64,000 bases of DNA from Mycobacterium sp. Root135 (GTDB lineage Bacteria > Actinomycetota > Actinomycetes > Mycobacteriales > Mycobacteriaceae). Shown here piece by piece: positions 1-12,000 of this stretch. The position numbers and the translations under genes were made by a program. The notes beneath the pieces are model-generated. The model made no database searches and was not told where the DNA came from. It saw only the letters and a list, made by a program, of their open reading frames with translations. Each line of letters starts with the position of its first letter. Position 1 is the stretch's first letter. The DNA is taken from assembly GCF_001426545.1 (NCBI RefSeq), contig NZ_LMEZ01000006.1:664220-728219 (forward strand), in the 5' to 3' direction.

Positions 1-211
1 ATCAAGCGTCTGGCGTGTGCTGAATTCACCGGCCATGATCAAATTTTGGGACCGGATTAATCGAAACTTGTCGCACTGACCGCCCCAACCTGCACAAACA
101 GATCGGATACGACCTGCGCGCCGCATGGCACACCTGCTACGATCCTGTTAGCTGCATCCGGACGGGCGGGCGATCGCCCCGATTTCCGAGAAAGTTACGA
201 GGTCTTAGCTG

Positions 212-382
212 ATGTCGACCGCAAGTGCGGCCCCACCCATCGCCCCGTCGGCCGTCCAGGTGGACGACGGCGACGAGCGGGTCGTCGCGGTCTACACCTG
301 CAGCCGACTGGGCCGTACCGCCAATCCGCCAGGATTCTCGTTCCTGGACCTCTTTCGGATCGGCCGCTTCCGCCGTCGCTGA
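212..382 (+). CDS. Small hypothetical protein, 56 aa
   Basis: I do not recognise this protein. The reading frame has the strong third-position G/C bias of the real genes around it. A purine-rich ACGAGG lies about nine bases before the ATG, a plausible ribosome binding site. The product is rich in Ala and Pro at the start, has an acidic middle (VDDGDERVVAVYTCSRLG) and ends in a basic Phe/Arg tail. There is no signal peptide or membrane segment. It converges with the DUF3618 gene, with six bases between the stop codons. The 211 bases before it hold no other gene that I can see and probably contain its promoter. Confidence 0.5.
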   Translation: MSTASAAPPIAPSAVQVDDGDERVVAVYTCSRLGRTANPPGFSFLDLFRIGRFRRR

Positions 383-388
383 CGCCTC

Positions 389-616
389 TCAGCGGTTGGT
401 GATCCGCCGGATCGTCAGCACCACGAAGATGGTGCCAAATGCCGCCAGCGTCATCGCGACCGCAGGCTTCTTCGCGAACTGCACCACACCCGTCTTGACG
501 TCGTCGGCGATCCGAGCCGGGTTCGCCCGCTCGGCAAGGGCATCGACGGTGTGGGCGAGTTGTTCGCGTGCCACGTCGATGTCCTGCTTGATCTTGTCGG
601 GATCCCGGTCGGCCAC
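389..616 (-). CDS. DUF3618 small membrane protein (Rv2520c-like)
   Basis: A 75-residue protein. The N-terminal half, about residues 1-45, is charged and helical (DPDKIKQDIDVAREQLAHTV), the hallmark of DUF3618. A single hydrophobic segment follows at about 53-69 (AVAMTLAAFGTIFVVL), then a short basic tail RRITNR, so it is probably anchored in the membrane with the N-terminus in the cytoplasm. I chose the GTG at 616 because the family begins with this (V/M)xDRDP motif; the longer upstream extension is low complexity. Its function is unknown. The neighbouring divergent bcp and the M20 gene match the order around Rv2520c in M. tuberculosis. Confidence 0.8.
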   Translation of the reverse strand: MADRDPDKIKQDIDVAREQLAHTVDALAERANPARIADDVKTGVVQFAKKPAVAMTLAAFGTIFVVLTIRRITNR

Positions 617-710
617 GTCAGCCCCTTCAATCGCGTTGCGGTCTTGGGGAATTACCCTAGAGCAGCCACGCGACCACGGCGTGCACCGGCCGACCGAAGG
701 GACATGACAC

Positions 711-1184
711 ATGCCACCCACCCCACGCCTCGCGGTGGGCGACGAGGCCCCCGCCTTCAGCCTGCCCGACGCCGACGGCAACACCATCTCGCTCGGTGAC
801 TTCGCCGGACGCAAGCTCGTCGTGTACTTCTACCCCGCCGCGTCCACGCCCGGCTGCACCAAGCAGGCGTGCGACTTCCGCGACAGCCTTGCCGAACTGA
901 ACGAGGCAGGACTCGACGTCGTCGGCATCTCCCCCGACAAGCCCGAGAAGCTCGCCAAGTTCCGCGACGCCGAGGGGCTGACGTTCCCGCTGCTGTCCGA
1001 TCCCGACCGCACCGTGCTCACCGCGTGGGGCGCCTTCGGCGAGAAGTCCATGTACGGCAAGACCGTTCAGGGCGTCATCCGGTCGACGTTCGTCGTCGAC
1101 GAGAAGGGCAAGATCGAAGTGGCCCAGTACAACGTGAAGGCCACCGGTCACGTCGCGAAGCTGCGCCGCGACATATCGGTCTAG
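711..1184 (+). CDS. bcp: Peroxiredoxin, BCP/PrxQ type (thioredoxin-dependent thiol peroxidase)
   Basis: A cytoplasmic peroxidase of 157 residues that reduces peroxides with electrons from thioredoxin. The thioredoxin fold is intact. The peroxidatic Cys lies in the motif STPGCTKQACDFRD, and a second Cys five residues later is the resolving Cys of atypical two-Cys BCP enzymes. The downstream SPDKPEKLAKF segment is also typical, and the length is normal for the family. The gene diverges from the DUF3618 gene. Its stop codon overlaps the convergent M20 peptidase stop by four bases, so the two transcripts must run into each other. Confidence 0.93.
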   Translation: MPPTPRLAVGDEAPAFSLPDADGNTISLGDFAGRKLVVYFYPAASTPGCTKQACDFRDSLAELNEAGLDVVGISPDKPEKLAKFRDAEGLTFPLLSDPDRTVLTAWGAFGEKSMYGKTVQGVIRSTFVVDEKGKIEVAQYNVKATGHVAKLRRDISV

Positions 1185-2518
1185 CGACCCAACGACCCGA
1201 GCGCCTCCAGCAGCAGCGCCTCCGACGTCGCCGCCCGCTCCAGCACCCCGAGATCAAGGCTCTCGTCGACGCTGTGCGCCTGCGTCGCCGGATCTTCGAC
1301 GCCGGTGACGAGGATCTTCGCCTCGGGGAAGGCGGCCGCGAACTCGGCGATGAAGGGAATCGACCCACCGACGCCCATGTCGACGGGATCGGCGCCCCAG
1401 GCCTGCCGGAACGCCGCACGGGCCGCGTCGTAGACCGGACCCGTCGCGTCGATGGCGTACGGCTGCCCCATGTCGCCGGGCGTCACGGTGACCGTGGCGC
1501 CCCACGGCGCGTTCTGCTCGAGGTGGCGGGTCAGTGCCTCGAGATGACGCCGGGCGTCACCGCCGGGGGCGACGCGCATGCTGACCTTGGCGCGGGCGCT
1601 GGGGATCAAGGTGTTCGACGACTTCTCGATGGACGTGGTGTCGAGGCCGATGACCGTGATCGCCGGCTTGGCCCACAACCGGTCGGCGACCGAACCCGTC
1701 CCAATCGGGGTGACGCCGTCGAGCATGCCGGTCTCCTCGCGCACCTGCTCGTCCGAATACTCGACGTCGGCGGCCGAACCCGCGTGCAAGCCCTCGACCG
1801 CGACGTTGCCGTCGTCGTCGTGCAGGCTGGCCAGCAGGCGCACCAGAACGCTCAACGCGTCGGGGACGACGCCTCCCCACATCCCCGAGTGAAGACCGTG
1901 GTCGAGCGTGGCGACCTCGACGATGCAGTCGGCAAGCCCGCGCAGTGACACCGTGAGCGATGGAACCTCGGTCGTCCAGTTCATCGAGTCGGCGATGACG
2001 ATGACGTCGGCGGCCAGCAGATCTCGGTGCGCGGCGAGCAAGGCGGCCAGGGACGGCGATCCCGACTCCTCCTCCCCCTCCACGAACACCGTGACGCCCA
2101 CCGGCAGGTCGTCGCCGAAGGCGCGGATGGCGGCGAGGTGGGTGGCGATGCCCGCCTTGTCGTCGGCGGTGCCGCGGCCGTAGAGCCGGCCGTCGCGCTC
2201 GGTGGGTTCGAACGGCGCCGAGGCCCACTTGGACACGTCGCCCTCGGGCTGCACGTCGTGGTGGGCGTACAGCAGAACCGTCGGCGCTCCCTCGGGTGCC
2301 GGCCGGCGCGCGATGACCGCAGGAGCACCGCCCTCGCTGACGGTGCGGACGTCGTCGAAACCGGCCTCCGACAACAACTTCGAGACCATCTCGGCCGTAC
2401 GGTGCACCTCGTCGCGGCGGCCGTGGTCGGCCCAGACCGACTCGACGCGGACGAGGTCTTCGAGGTCGGCACGCACCGAGGGCAGCACCGACTGGACGCG
2501 GGAGACGATATCGCTCAT
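1181..2518 (-). CDS. M20-family dipeptidase (Rv2522c-like)
   Basis: A 445-residue metallopeptidase of the M20 family. The metal-binding elements are in order: LYAHHDVQPEG (first His), YGRGTADDKAG (bridging Asp), then EGEEESGSPS (Glu base and ligand). A dimerisation insert and the C-terminal half of the catalytic domain follow, ending with a conserved late His in QAHSVDES. It probably hydrolyses dipeptides or acylated amino acids in the cytoplasm; the exact substrate cannot be read from the sequence. I chose the ATG at 2518 because M20 N-terminal residues begin there, and upstream codons run into a long hairpin. It lies downstream of acpS on the same strand but is separated from it by that hairpin. 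Confidence 0.9.
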   Translation of the reverse strand: MSDIVSRVQSVLPSVRADLEDLVRVESVWADHGRRDEVHRTAEMVSKLLSEAGFDDVRTVSEGGAPAVIARRPAPEGAPTVLLYAHHDVQPEGDVSKWASAPFEPTERDGRLYGRGTADDKAGIATHLAAIRAFGDDLPVGVTVFVEGEEESGSPSLAALLAAHRDLLAADVIVIADSMNWTTEVPSLTVSLRGLADCIVEVATLDHGLHSGMWGGVVPDALSVLVRLLASLHDDDGNVAVEGLHAGSAADVEYSDEQVREETGMLDGVTPIGTGSVADRLWAKPAITVIGLDTTSIEKSSNTLIPSARAKVSMRVAPGGDARRHLEALTRHLEQNAPWGATVTVTPGDMGQPYAIDATGPVYDAARAAFRQAWGADPVDMGVGGSIPFIAEFAAAFPEAKILVTGVEDPATQAHSVDESLDLGVLERAATSEALLLEALGSLGR

Positions 2519-2546
2519 GCGTCGAGCGTAGTGCCCACACCTCTGC

Positions 2547-2605
2547 GCGAGCAGACGCAAATGGCCCTCATTCGCTGGGAATGAGGGCCATTTACGTCTG
2601 CTCGC
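2547..2605. terminator. Long near-perfect hairpin between acpS and the M20 gene
   Basis: A 27-base arm at 2547-2573 pairs with 2579-2605 with one mismatch, around a loop of five bases or fewer. It begins eight bases after the acpS stop codon on the minus strand. There is no U-tract, as is common for mycobacterial terminators. It could end the fas-acpS transcript, or be processed as an RNA element. Confidence 0.65.
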
Positions 2606-2612
2606 GGGATGG

Positions 2613-3008
2613 CTAAGTAGCGGACTCCAGGATCGCCACCGCCGCGGCGGTGTCACCGTCGTGGGTCAGCGACACGTGGATGGTGATGTCCTTCAGGTGC
2701 TCGGCGATGTCGCCGGACAACCGCACCTTCGGCCGACCCCACATGTCGGTGACCACCTCGATGTCGCGGTGGATGTCCTCGGGCAGCACGGGCCGCTTGG
2801 AGAAGCGCGACCCCGACCACGCCTTGATCACGGCCTCCTTGGCCGCCCACCGGGCCGCCAGGTGCCGCGCCGCCGACGAACTCTTGTCGGCGGCGTCACG
2901 CCGCTCACCGGGAGTGAACGTCTCGGCGAACACCGTGCCCGGCTGGTCGACCTGCTCGGCGAATTCCGATATGGAGACCAGGTCGATGCCGACCCCGACG
3001 ATGCTCAT
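2613..3008 (-). CDS. acpS: Holo-[acyl-carrier-protein] synthase
   Basis: This enzyme transfers 4'-phosphopantetheine from CoA to a serine of acyl carrier proteins. In mycobacteria AcpS modifies the ACP domain of type I FAS. The 131-residue product shows the family signatures: GVGIDLVSISEF near the start, with the Mg-binding Asp, and ARWAAKEAVIKAW in the middle, with the metal-binding Glu. The C-terminal HVSLTHDGDTAAAVAI segment is normal. I used the ATG at 3008, which directly precedes the conserved start. It lies 55 bases after fas on the same strand and is very probably co-transcribed with it, as in M. tuberculosis. Confidence 0.95.
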   Translation of the reverse strand: MSIVGVGIDLVSISEFAEQVDQPGTVFAETFTPGERRDAADKSSSAARHLAARWAAKEAVIKAWSGSRFSKRPVLPEDIHRDIEVVTDMWGRPKVRLSGDIAEHLKDITIHVSLTHDGDTAAAVAILESAT

Positions 3009-3063
3009 GCCAGGAACGCTAGCCGAGCGCAGCAGAGAGTCCGCAGCAGCCTCCCGCAGGGCC

Positions 3064-6000
3064 TCACTCCCCATACCAACCATCCTTGCCGAGACGCGAC
3101 GCGGGATCGAGCAACATGTTCGCTTCCTGACGCTTCTCCGGCGAGTCGTGGTTGAAGCGGCGGTCGGCCGGCTTCTCGTACATGGCAGGTCCGCCGGCGA
3201 TCGCCGACGCAAGCCGCCGCTGACCCTCGAGAACCCGATTGTTGGCGCGCGCCTTGTAGTCCTCGCGCTGCTCGGGGCTCAGCGCAGCCAGGAAGGCCTG
3301 CGGGTGAACCAGGGCAACGAGACCCGACACGTGGCCGAAGCCAAGGCTGGTGATCAAACCCGCCTTCATCGGGAATTCGTCTCGCATCTGCAAGGTTTCG
3401 CGCACCCACACGAAGTGCGAGGCGTGCGCCATTTCCTCGTCGACGCAGTCCAGGCTCCGGTTCGGCGGGATGACGCCGTCGCGCAGCATCTGGCACATGC
3501 CCATGATCTGGAACGCCGCAGCGCCGCCCTTCGAGTGACCCGTAAGGCTCTTCTGGCTGACGATGAACAGCGGGTTGCCCGGTGAGCGACCCATCGCCCC
3601 TGCCAACCGTTCGTGCAACTCGGTCTCGTTGGGATCGTTTGCCAGAGTGGACGTGTCGTGCTTGGAGATCACCGCGACGTCGTCCGCACTCACCCCGAGC
3701 TTCGCCAGCGACTTGACCAGTTCCGACTTCTTGCCGCCACGGCCTGCGCCGAGTGCGCCAAGTCCCGGTGCCGGGATCGACGTGTGGACGCCGTCGCCGA
3801 ACGACGACACGTAGCCGACGACCGACAGGACGGGCAACCCCATCTCCAGGGCGAGATCGCCGCGGGCCAGCAGGATCGTTCCGCCACCCTGGCCCTCGAC
3901 GAAGCCCAAGCGACGACGGTCGTTGCCGCGGGAGAACTTCGAGTCGCTGATGCCCTTGGCGCGCATGGCCTCGGTGTCGGCGGTCGCAGACATGTCGCCG
4001 AAGCCGATGATGGCCTCCAGCGTCAGGTCGTCGTAACCACCCGCGACCACGAACTCCGCCTTGCCGAGCCGGATCTTGTCCACGCCCTCTTCGACGGAGA
4101 CCGCCGTCGTGGCGCACGCGCCAACGGGGTGGATCATCGCGCCGTAGCTGCCGATGTAGGACTGAACGACGTGGCCTGCCATGACGTTCGGCAGGACCTC
4201 CTGCAGGATGTCGTTCGGCTTGTTCTTGCCGAGCAAGTTGCCGTGGTACATCGTCTGCATCGACGTCATGCCGCCCATGCCGGTGCCCTGCGTGCTCGCC
4301 ACCAGGCTCGGGTGCACCCACCGCATCAACTCGGTCGGGGTGAAGCCGGACGACAGGAACGCGTCGACGGTGGTGACGAGGTTCCACAGCGCCAGTCGGT
4401 CGATCGAGTTCACCATGTCCTGGCTGACGCCGTAGACGGTGGGATCGAACCCGGTCGGGATCTGGGCGCCGACGGTCCGCGACAGCTTGACCTTTCGGGG
4501 CACCCGAATCTCGGTGCCCGCCTTGCGGGTCACCTGCCAGTCACCGCTGCCGGGGACCGGTGAGATGACGGTGTGCTCCGGGTCGAACCCGACGAACGCG
4601 CGAGCGTCGGCCTCGGACGACACCGCGAAGGTGAAGTCCTTGTCGAGGAAGACCGAAACCAGCAGCGGCGCAGACAGATCCGCGTCGATGACACCGTCCG
4701 GTACGAACTCGCGGATGCCGACCCGCTCGATGACGGCGTCGTGGTAGCGCTCCACCAACTCGCCCTCGTCGATCAGGTCGCCCGAGGCGGTGTCGTACCA
4801 GCCCGGCTTCGGATCGTCTTCCCACTTGACCAGCCCGGTGGTCCAGGCGAGCTCGAGAACGCCTGCGGCGGAGAGCTCTCCGGACACCTCGGCCTCGAAG
4901 CGGGTGCGCGACGAACCGTACGGTCCGAGTTCGGCGCCACCCACGATGACGACCATGTCGGCGGGGTCGACGTCGAGGTCGGCCCACTCCGGCGGCGGCG
5001 CTGACGCGTAACCGCGCGGGGGCGACGGTAGAGCCTTGATGGTGCTCGACTCGTCGTCCTCCTCGGAGCGGCTCGCGCTGCTCTCGGCGGCCATGTCCTC
5101 ACGGGCCTTGGCGGCCAGTTCGCCCATGTCGATGTCGATTTCGCCGAGCCCACCGGTCAGATCCTTGAGGATCGGCTCGCGGGCCGCGGCCACCTTCGAC
5201 TCGACGTCGCACAGGTCGAGCAGCATGGAAGCCATCTGCTCGGTCGTGTACGTCGTGACGCCGGCCTCTTCGACCGCGCCGACGATGGCGTCGTTGTGAC
5301 CCATCAGCCCGGTGCCCTTGGTCCACCCAATCAGGGCATGTGCCAACGACACTCGCTGCGACCAGGAGGTCTCGGCCTTCCAGCGCGTCACCAGTGCGTC
5401 CAATGCGGACTTGGCTTCGCCGTAGGCACCGTCGCCACCGAACATGCCGCGGTTCGGCGAACCGGGCAGGACCACGTGCAACCGCGACGCGATGTCGCGC
5501 TCGGACCCGATGTGCGAGAGCCCACCGATGAGCCGCTGCACGGCCCACAGCAGAACCTTCATCTCCATCTCCGAACGCGAACCCGCGTCGGAGAGGTCAC
5601 CGGCGACCCGTGGCGCCGCGAACGGGAACAGCAGCGTCGGGGTCAGGGCGTCCTTGAGGTGCACCGACTTCGGCCCGAGGTTCTCCGACTGCTCGCTGCC
5701 AATCCAGCTGACGAGCGCGTCGATGTCGGTGTAGGAGGCCATGTTCGCCGGCACCACCCACAGCGTCGCGCCGAAGCGGGCGTTGTCGCGGTAGAGCTTC
5801 TTGTAGAAGGACAACCGGTCGTCGTCCAGCTTCGAGGTGGTCACGATGACCGAGGCGCCGCCGTCGAGCAGCTGCGCCACGATCGACGCCGCGATGGAGC
5901 CCTTCGAGGCACCGGTGACGACGGCGATGTCGTCGCTGTAGCGACCGGTGCCGGGGTTCTCCGCACCGGCGGCAGCGCGCCCGTAGAGCGACGCGTGCAC

Positions 6001-9000
6001 GTTGCGGCCTGCGGCCAACGCCTTGCCCTGCCACCAATTCGCTTGGCTGGCAACGACGTGACCGGCGGCCTCGAAGCGCTCGGAGAGCCGCGACCAGTCC
6101 GCGTCGATCTCGTCCTCGCCCTTGAGCCAGAGCCGGGCCAGATCCTCGCGGGCACTCGCCCAGCGATCGTCGAACAGCACCGCCTTGCGGCCGTCGAACG
6201 TCGGTGCGACCAAACGTGGCCAGTCCGAACCGAGTTCGGCGGTCACCAGGTCGACGAGCTCGGCGTCGCTGACCTTCTCGTCGGCGTTCACCGGCGCGTC
6301 GACGCCCAGCTGACCAAGGATCAGCCTGGCCGCCGAGGCGAGCACGCCGTCCCGGCCGGTGACCTTCTCGGCGAACTCGGTCAGTGCCGCGGAGTCCACG
6401 ACGCCTCCCCCGGCGCCTCCTGCCGAGGGCAGGGACACCGCGATGCCACGACGGGCGGCGACGGCGGCGACGGCCGCGTCGACGACCCGGTCCACGGTGG
6501 CCGCGTCGGGCAGTGCGCCGTCGTGCAGGTGGCCGAGGTTGCCGCCGCGGACGCTGGTGCCCTCACGAGTGCCAAGGACCAGTTCCATGGTGACGTGCTT
6601 GACCCAGCCGTCGCCGAGCTCCCAATCCTTCTTGACGCGTTCGGCGATCGCGGCGGGGCGCTTGCCCGAGGGCCCGAGCACCGTGCGCAGCTGATCGTTG
6701 ACCGCATCGGAAAGCACTGGGCCGAAGGGCTTGTAGGTACGGGCCAGCTTGGTGACCTGAGCCTTGAGGCCGGCCAGGTCGGCTTCGGCCGCACCGTCGA
6801 TCGCGCCGAGGTTGAGCTCGGAGCCGAGGTCGACGAGCAGCTGGTTGCGTCGTGAGGACGCACCGTCGGTGATCGACTCGATGGAGTCGAGCGGCTCGAT
6901 CTGGTCGACGTGCATCTTGGCCGACAGCGCGATCAGCGACAGGGTCGCGTCGTCGGCGCCGAACGAGATGTCGTCGGGTCGCGGGCCACCGGACGGGGCC
7001 GATGGCGCCGCCACGGGTGCGGCGGGAGCGGCTGCGGCAGGCGCCGATTCGGTGGCGGCGGCAGCAGGCGCGGTGTCCTCCTCCAGATCCGGCTCCGGGT
7101 CGGTGTCGGTCGCGAACAGGACCGCGGCGTCGCGCTCGGTGTTGAGCACCTCGGTCGTGTTGTGCGAGTACTCCGGCAGCTTCAGCGTGTTGGTGGCCAA
7201 ACCGGCGACCGTCGGCGCGTTCTTGACGCCGATCTCGACGAAGCGCTCGATGCCGAGACCGCCTGCGGCCTCCTCGATGAACAGGAGGTCCTGGGTCTCG
7301 ATCCAGCGCACCGGGCTGGCGAACTGCCATGCGAGCAGCTCGATGACGACCTTGCGGCACAGCTCGCGCGGCCGCTCGGTGACCCAGGTGTCGTAGTCGG
7401 CGAGGATCTCGTCGAGCGGCTCGGCGGGCACCAGGTCGCGGATCTCCTGGATGAAGTCGCGGTCCATGGTGAACGGCCGCGGCACCAGGTTGGGGATGTA
7501 TTTGCCGACCAGCAGCGCGGGGTCCGCGTCACGCGGCATGACCCGCTCCAGGGAACGACGGAAGTCGGCGACGCCGACGCGCAACACCTCGGAGTGGAAC
7601 GGCACGTCGATGCCGGGCACCAGGATGAACGAGCGCTTGCCGCCGGAGATCTCGCGGCGCTTGTCGACCTCTTCCTCGAGGACCTCGAGACCGCGCACCG
7701 TGCCGGCGATCGCGTACTGCGAACCACGGAGGTTGTAGTTCACGATCTGCAGGAATTCGCCTGTGCGTTCGGCGATTTCGGCGACCCAGTCGGTGACGTC
7801 GTCGTCGTCGAGGTCGATTTGGCTCGGGCGGATCGCGGCCAGCCGGTAGTTGGAGCGGCCGTTCTCGTCGCGCGGCACGATGTCGTGCATCTTGCTGCCG
7901 CGGTGGAAGACCACCTCGAGCAGCGCTTCGAGCGGGTACACGCCGGACACGCAGGCCAGCGCGGTGTACTCGCCGACGGAGTGACCGCACGCGATCGCAC
8001 CCTCGACGAACGCACCCTGCTCACGCATCTCCGCGACCTGGGCCGCGGCGACGGTGGCCATGGCCACCTGGGTAAACTGCGTCAGGTAGAGCACGCCCTC
8101 GGGGTGGTGGTAGTGCACACCGCTGGCGATCAGGCTGGTCGGGTTGTCCCGCACCACGTGCAGCACCGAGAAGCCCAGCGTCTCGCGGGTAAACTTGTCG
8201 GCGATGTCCCACACCTTGCGGGCGGCCTTGGACCGGGCGCGGACCTCCATGCCCATTCCCTTGGACTGGATGCCCTGGCCGGGGAAGGCGTAGACGGTCT
8301 TCGGCGCGGCCAACTGGGCCGTCGCCGACATCACCAGGTCGGTGCCGACCTTCGCGGTGACCTCGATGATCTCGGCGCCGCGGTCGATGCCGACGCGGTC
8401 GACACGGAAGTCGATCTCGTCGCCGGGCATGACCATGCCGAGGAAGCGCGAGGTCCAGCCGACCAGACGGGCGGGCGGGGTCGCCCGGCCGTCGGTGGCG
8501 GTGACGACGTGCTGCGCGGCGGCCGACAGCCACATGCCGTGCACGATGGGCGATTTCAGCCCGGCGAGCAGAGCGGCAGCGCGGTCGGTGTGGATCGGGT
8601 TGTGATCGCCGGAGACGACGGCGAACGCACTCATGTCCGTCGGCGCGGTGACGGTCACGTCACGACGGCGGCGACGCGGGGTGTCGGTCGCGTTGTCGGT
8701 AATGGCGCCACCGGCCTGGGCCGGATCGGTCAGTGCAACGGCACCGGTGCGGCCACGGATCGCGAAACGCTCTTCGAGCGTGGCGAGTTCGGTTCCCTCG
8801 GAGTCGCGGATCGTCACCGACACGGGGACGACGCGACCGACCTCGGTGTCGACCGCAGCGGAAGCCGTTGCGGTGACGGTCAATTCGCTCTTCGCCGTCG
8901 GCATGGGCGCCAACAGGTGCGCCGCATGGTCGAGGTGCACCAAGCTGAGCAGACCCTCGACGACCGGGAAGCCGGTCTCGGTGACCGCCGCGCCGATGAC

Positions 9001-12000
9001 GGAGAACACGGCGGGCCAGCAGCGGCCGACCAGTGCGTCGGGCACCAACGTCAGGCCGGGCGCCAACGGGGCGCCGAACGTCGCGGTGACACCGGTGTGG
9101 TCGGCGACCTCCTCGGGATCCCACGAGACGGTGACCGTGGTGCTGTCGTCGACCACGACCGGCAGGGTGTCGACCCCGTCGACGCCGGCCGCGATGGCCA
9201 GCACGGCGCGCATGGCGGCCGAGGCGTCGTCGGTCGTGACGACGGGCATCCCGCCGTCGACCGTGGTGGCAGGCAGCGTGAAGCGGATGGTGATCCAGAT
9301 GTCGGACAGCGGCACGCTCAACACGACGTGCTCACCGCTGAGTTCGAGGCGCGAGCCGGTCGACGCATGCGTCGCGGCCCGATTCTCGTTGACCTGCCAC
9401 TCATTTGGTGCACCAATGCGATGCACCGGGTTGATTGCGGCGCGACCTGCCCACAGAACGTCGGGCGAGTCGAGGACCACGGCGAGCGGGCCGGTGACGT
9501 CGGCGCGAGCCTGACGGCGTGACACGACGGACGTCGGCTCCGCACCGGAGGCGAGCACCTCGTCGACCGAGGCCTTCTCGAACCGGTCGAGCAAGTCGCC
9601 GACGGGCTCGTCGACGCGGGTGATGCCCAAGACGGCTTCGGTGCCGGGGATGACGCACACCTGGTCGGCGGAGTACCGAGCGTCGTGCGCCTGCCACAGC
9701 GAGTCGCTGCGCCACCAGCGCCGGACGTCCTTGTCGATGACCGGTACGAAGTTGACCGGCTTGCCAAGCGTCTTGCAGAGGGTGATGAAGAACGGCACGT
9801 CGGCCGGGTGCAGCTTGACGTCTTCGGCGTCGGGGTACCGCGCCAGCAGCGAGGTCAGGGCGCGCTCCGGATCCTCAAGCAGCGCTTCACCTTCCGCGTC
9901 GGTGGTGAAGAGGGTCTCGATCGGACCGGAGTCCAGCGGGTGCAGTCGCGCCTCGGCGCGCTTGAGCATTCCCTCGAAGCGATCCCGCCAGCTGCCGTCC
10001 AGCCACGGCGAATCGGGGCGCTTGGTGTCCGCGGTGCTGTCGCCGTCGCCGATGGCGAGCTCGACGTAGCGTCGCAGCCACTGCAGGTAGGTCATGTCCG
10101 CCACGTCGCCGAAGTACGGCTTGGCGGTGAGCGCCATCGCGGCGATGATCTCGTCGCGGCGCTCCGCGACGGCGTCGACGTCACCGGCGACGTCGTCGAG
10201 CAGGCGACCGCAGCGCGACGCCGCGTTGTCGATCTCGTGGATGTCGGCACCGAGCTGGCTGCGCCCGGATGCCATGCCGCCCTGCGCCTTTCCGGCGCCG
10301 ACCCACTGCTCGGTTCCGGTGGTGTCGACCAGCAGCTGCTTGACCGCAGGCGAGGTGGTGGCCTCCAGAGCGGCCATCGTGGCGGTGCCGACCAGGATGC
10401 CGTCGACCGGCATGATCGGGAAGCCGTAGGCCTGCGCCCACTGACCGGACAGGTACTCGGCGGCCCGCTCGGGCGTGCCGATGCCGCCACCGACGCACAG
10501 CGTGATGTTGGACAGCTTGCGGAGGTCTCCGTAGGTGGAGATCAGCAGGTCGTCGAGGTCCTCCCACGAGTGGTGACCGCCCGCGCGGCCGCCCTCGACG
10601 TGGACGATGACCTCACGGTCGGGGACCTCGGCGGCAATCTTGATGACCGACTTGATCTGCTCGACCGTGCCCGGCTTGAAGCACACGTAGGCGAGGCCGA
10701 CCTCGTTGAGCTCCTCGATGATGGCGACGGCCTCGTCGAGTTCGGGGATGCCGGCACTGACGACCACGCCGTCGAAGGGGGCGCCGGACTGACGGGCCTT
10801 CTGCACCAGGCGCTTGCCGCCCACCTGCAGCTTCCACAGGTACGGGTCGAGGAACAGGGTGTTGAACTGGACGGCGCGGCCCGGCTCGAGGAGCTCGGTG
10901 AGCTCGGCGACCCGCCTGTCGAAGATGGGCTCGGTGACCTGGCCGCCACCGGCCAGCTCGGCCCAGTGACCGGCGTTGGCCGCCGCGGCGACGATCTTGG
11001 CGTCGACCGTGGTCGGGGTCATGCCCGCAAGGAGCATCGGCGAGCGGCCCGTGAGCCTGGTGAACTTGGTGGAAAGCTTGACCGAGCCGTCCGGCAGTGA
11101 GATGACCGACGGCGCATAACTCGACCACGCCGGGACGACCTCGGGGGCGGCCCCGACGGTGAACAGGTTGCGCTGCCCGGCCCTGGTGGCCGCGGGCACG
11201 ATGCCGACGCCGAGGCCGCGGATGACCGGCGCGGTGACGCGGGTGATGGTGTCGCTGGGACCGAGGTCGACGATCCAGCGGGCGCCGGAGTCGTGCAGGC
11301 GCTCGACCTCGTCGACCCAGTCGAACGGATCGGTGAAGATCGCCTTGGCGAAGTGGTGCAGCAGTTCGGAGTCGATGGCGAGCTTCTCGCCCCAGCCGTC
11401 GACGACGTCGACCGCGTCGGCCAGTCGCGGCGTGTGGAAGCCGACCTCGACCTGGATGCCGTTGAAGACGGGGCTGAAGACCGCGCCGCCGCGGAGCTTG
11501 TTCTTGCGCTCCGCCTCTTCCTTCTCGGTGATCTTGCTGCAGTACAGCTCGAAGCGGGAGAGCTGTTCGGGGGTGCCGGTGATGACGACCGAGCGTCGGC
11601 CGTTGCGGATGGACAGCACGGGCGGCAGCACGGTGCGAACGTCGGTGGAGAACTCTTCGAGGAGTTCGGCGATGCGGGCGGGGTCGACGTTGGTGACCGA
11701 CACCATCGGCGACTTGTCGCCGCGGCCGACCATGCCGCGCCGACGCGAGACCAGAGAGCCGGCCGCACCGATCAGCTGGAGCATGGCGAGCAGTTCGGCG
11801 TCGCGCGTGCCCTTGGCCTTGAGCGCCTCGCACGCGACGATGCCCTGGCTGTGTCCGGCCGTCGCCACGGGCGGCGTGCCGTAGAGGTCGAGACCCTGGC
11901 GCATGGAGGCGCGGATGGCGGCCAGCTGGGTCAGCAGGATGCCGGGACCGGAGATCGCAGCGGTGGTCAGCTGCTTGGCGGTCGGCAGCGGCTCGTCGGC

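Noticed and set aside
3005..4387. 460-codon minus-strand frame overlapping the end of fas
   Set aside because: It is an out-of-frame reading of fas with Arg/Pro-rich shadow composition and no domain.
5296..6855. 519-codon open frame on the plus strand inside fas
   Set aside because: It is antisense to fas and rich in Arg, Gly, Asp and His, the pattern of a high-GC shadow frame; the fas protein is intact on the other strand.
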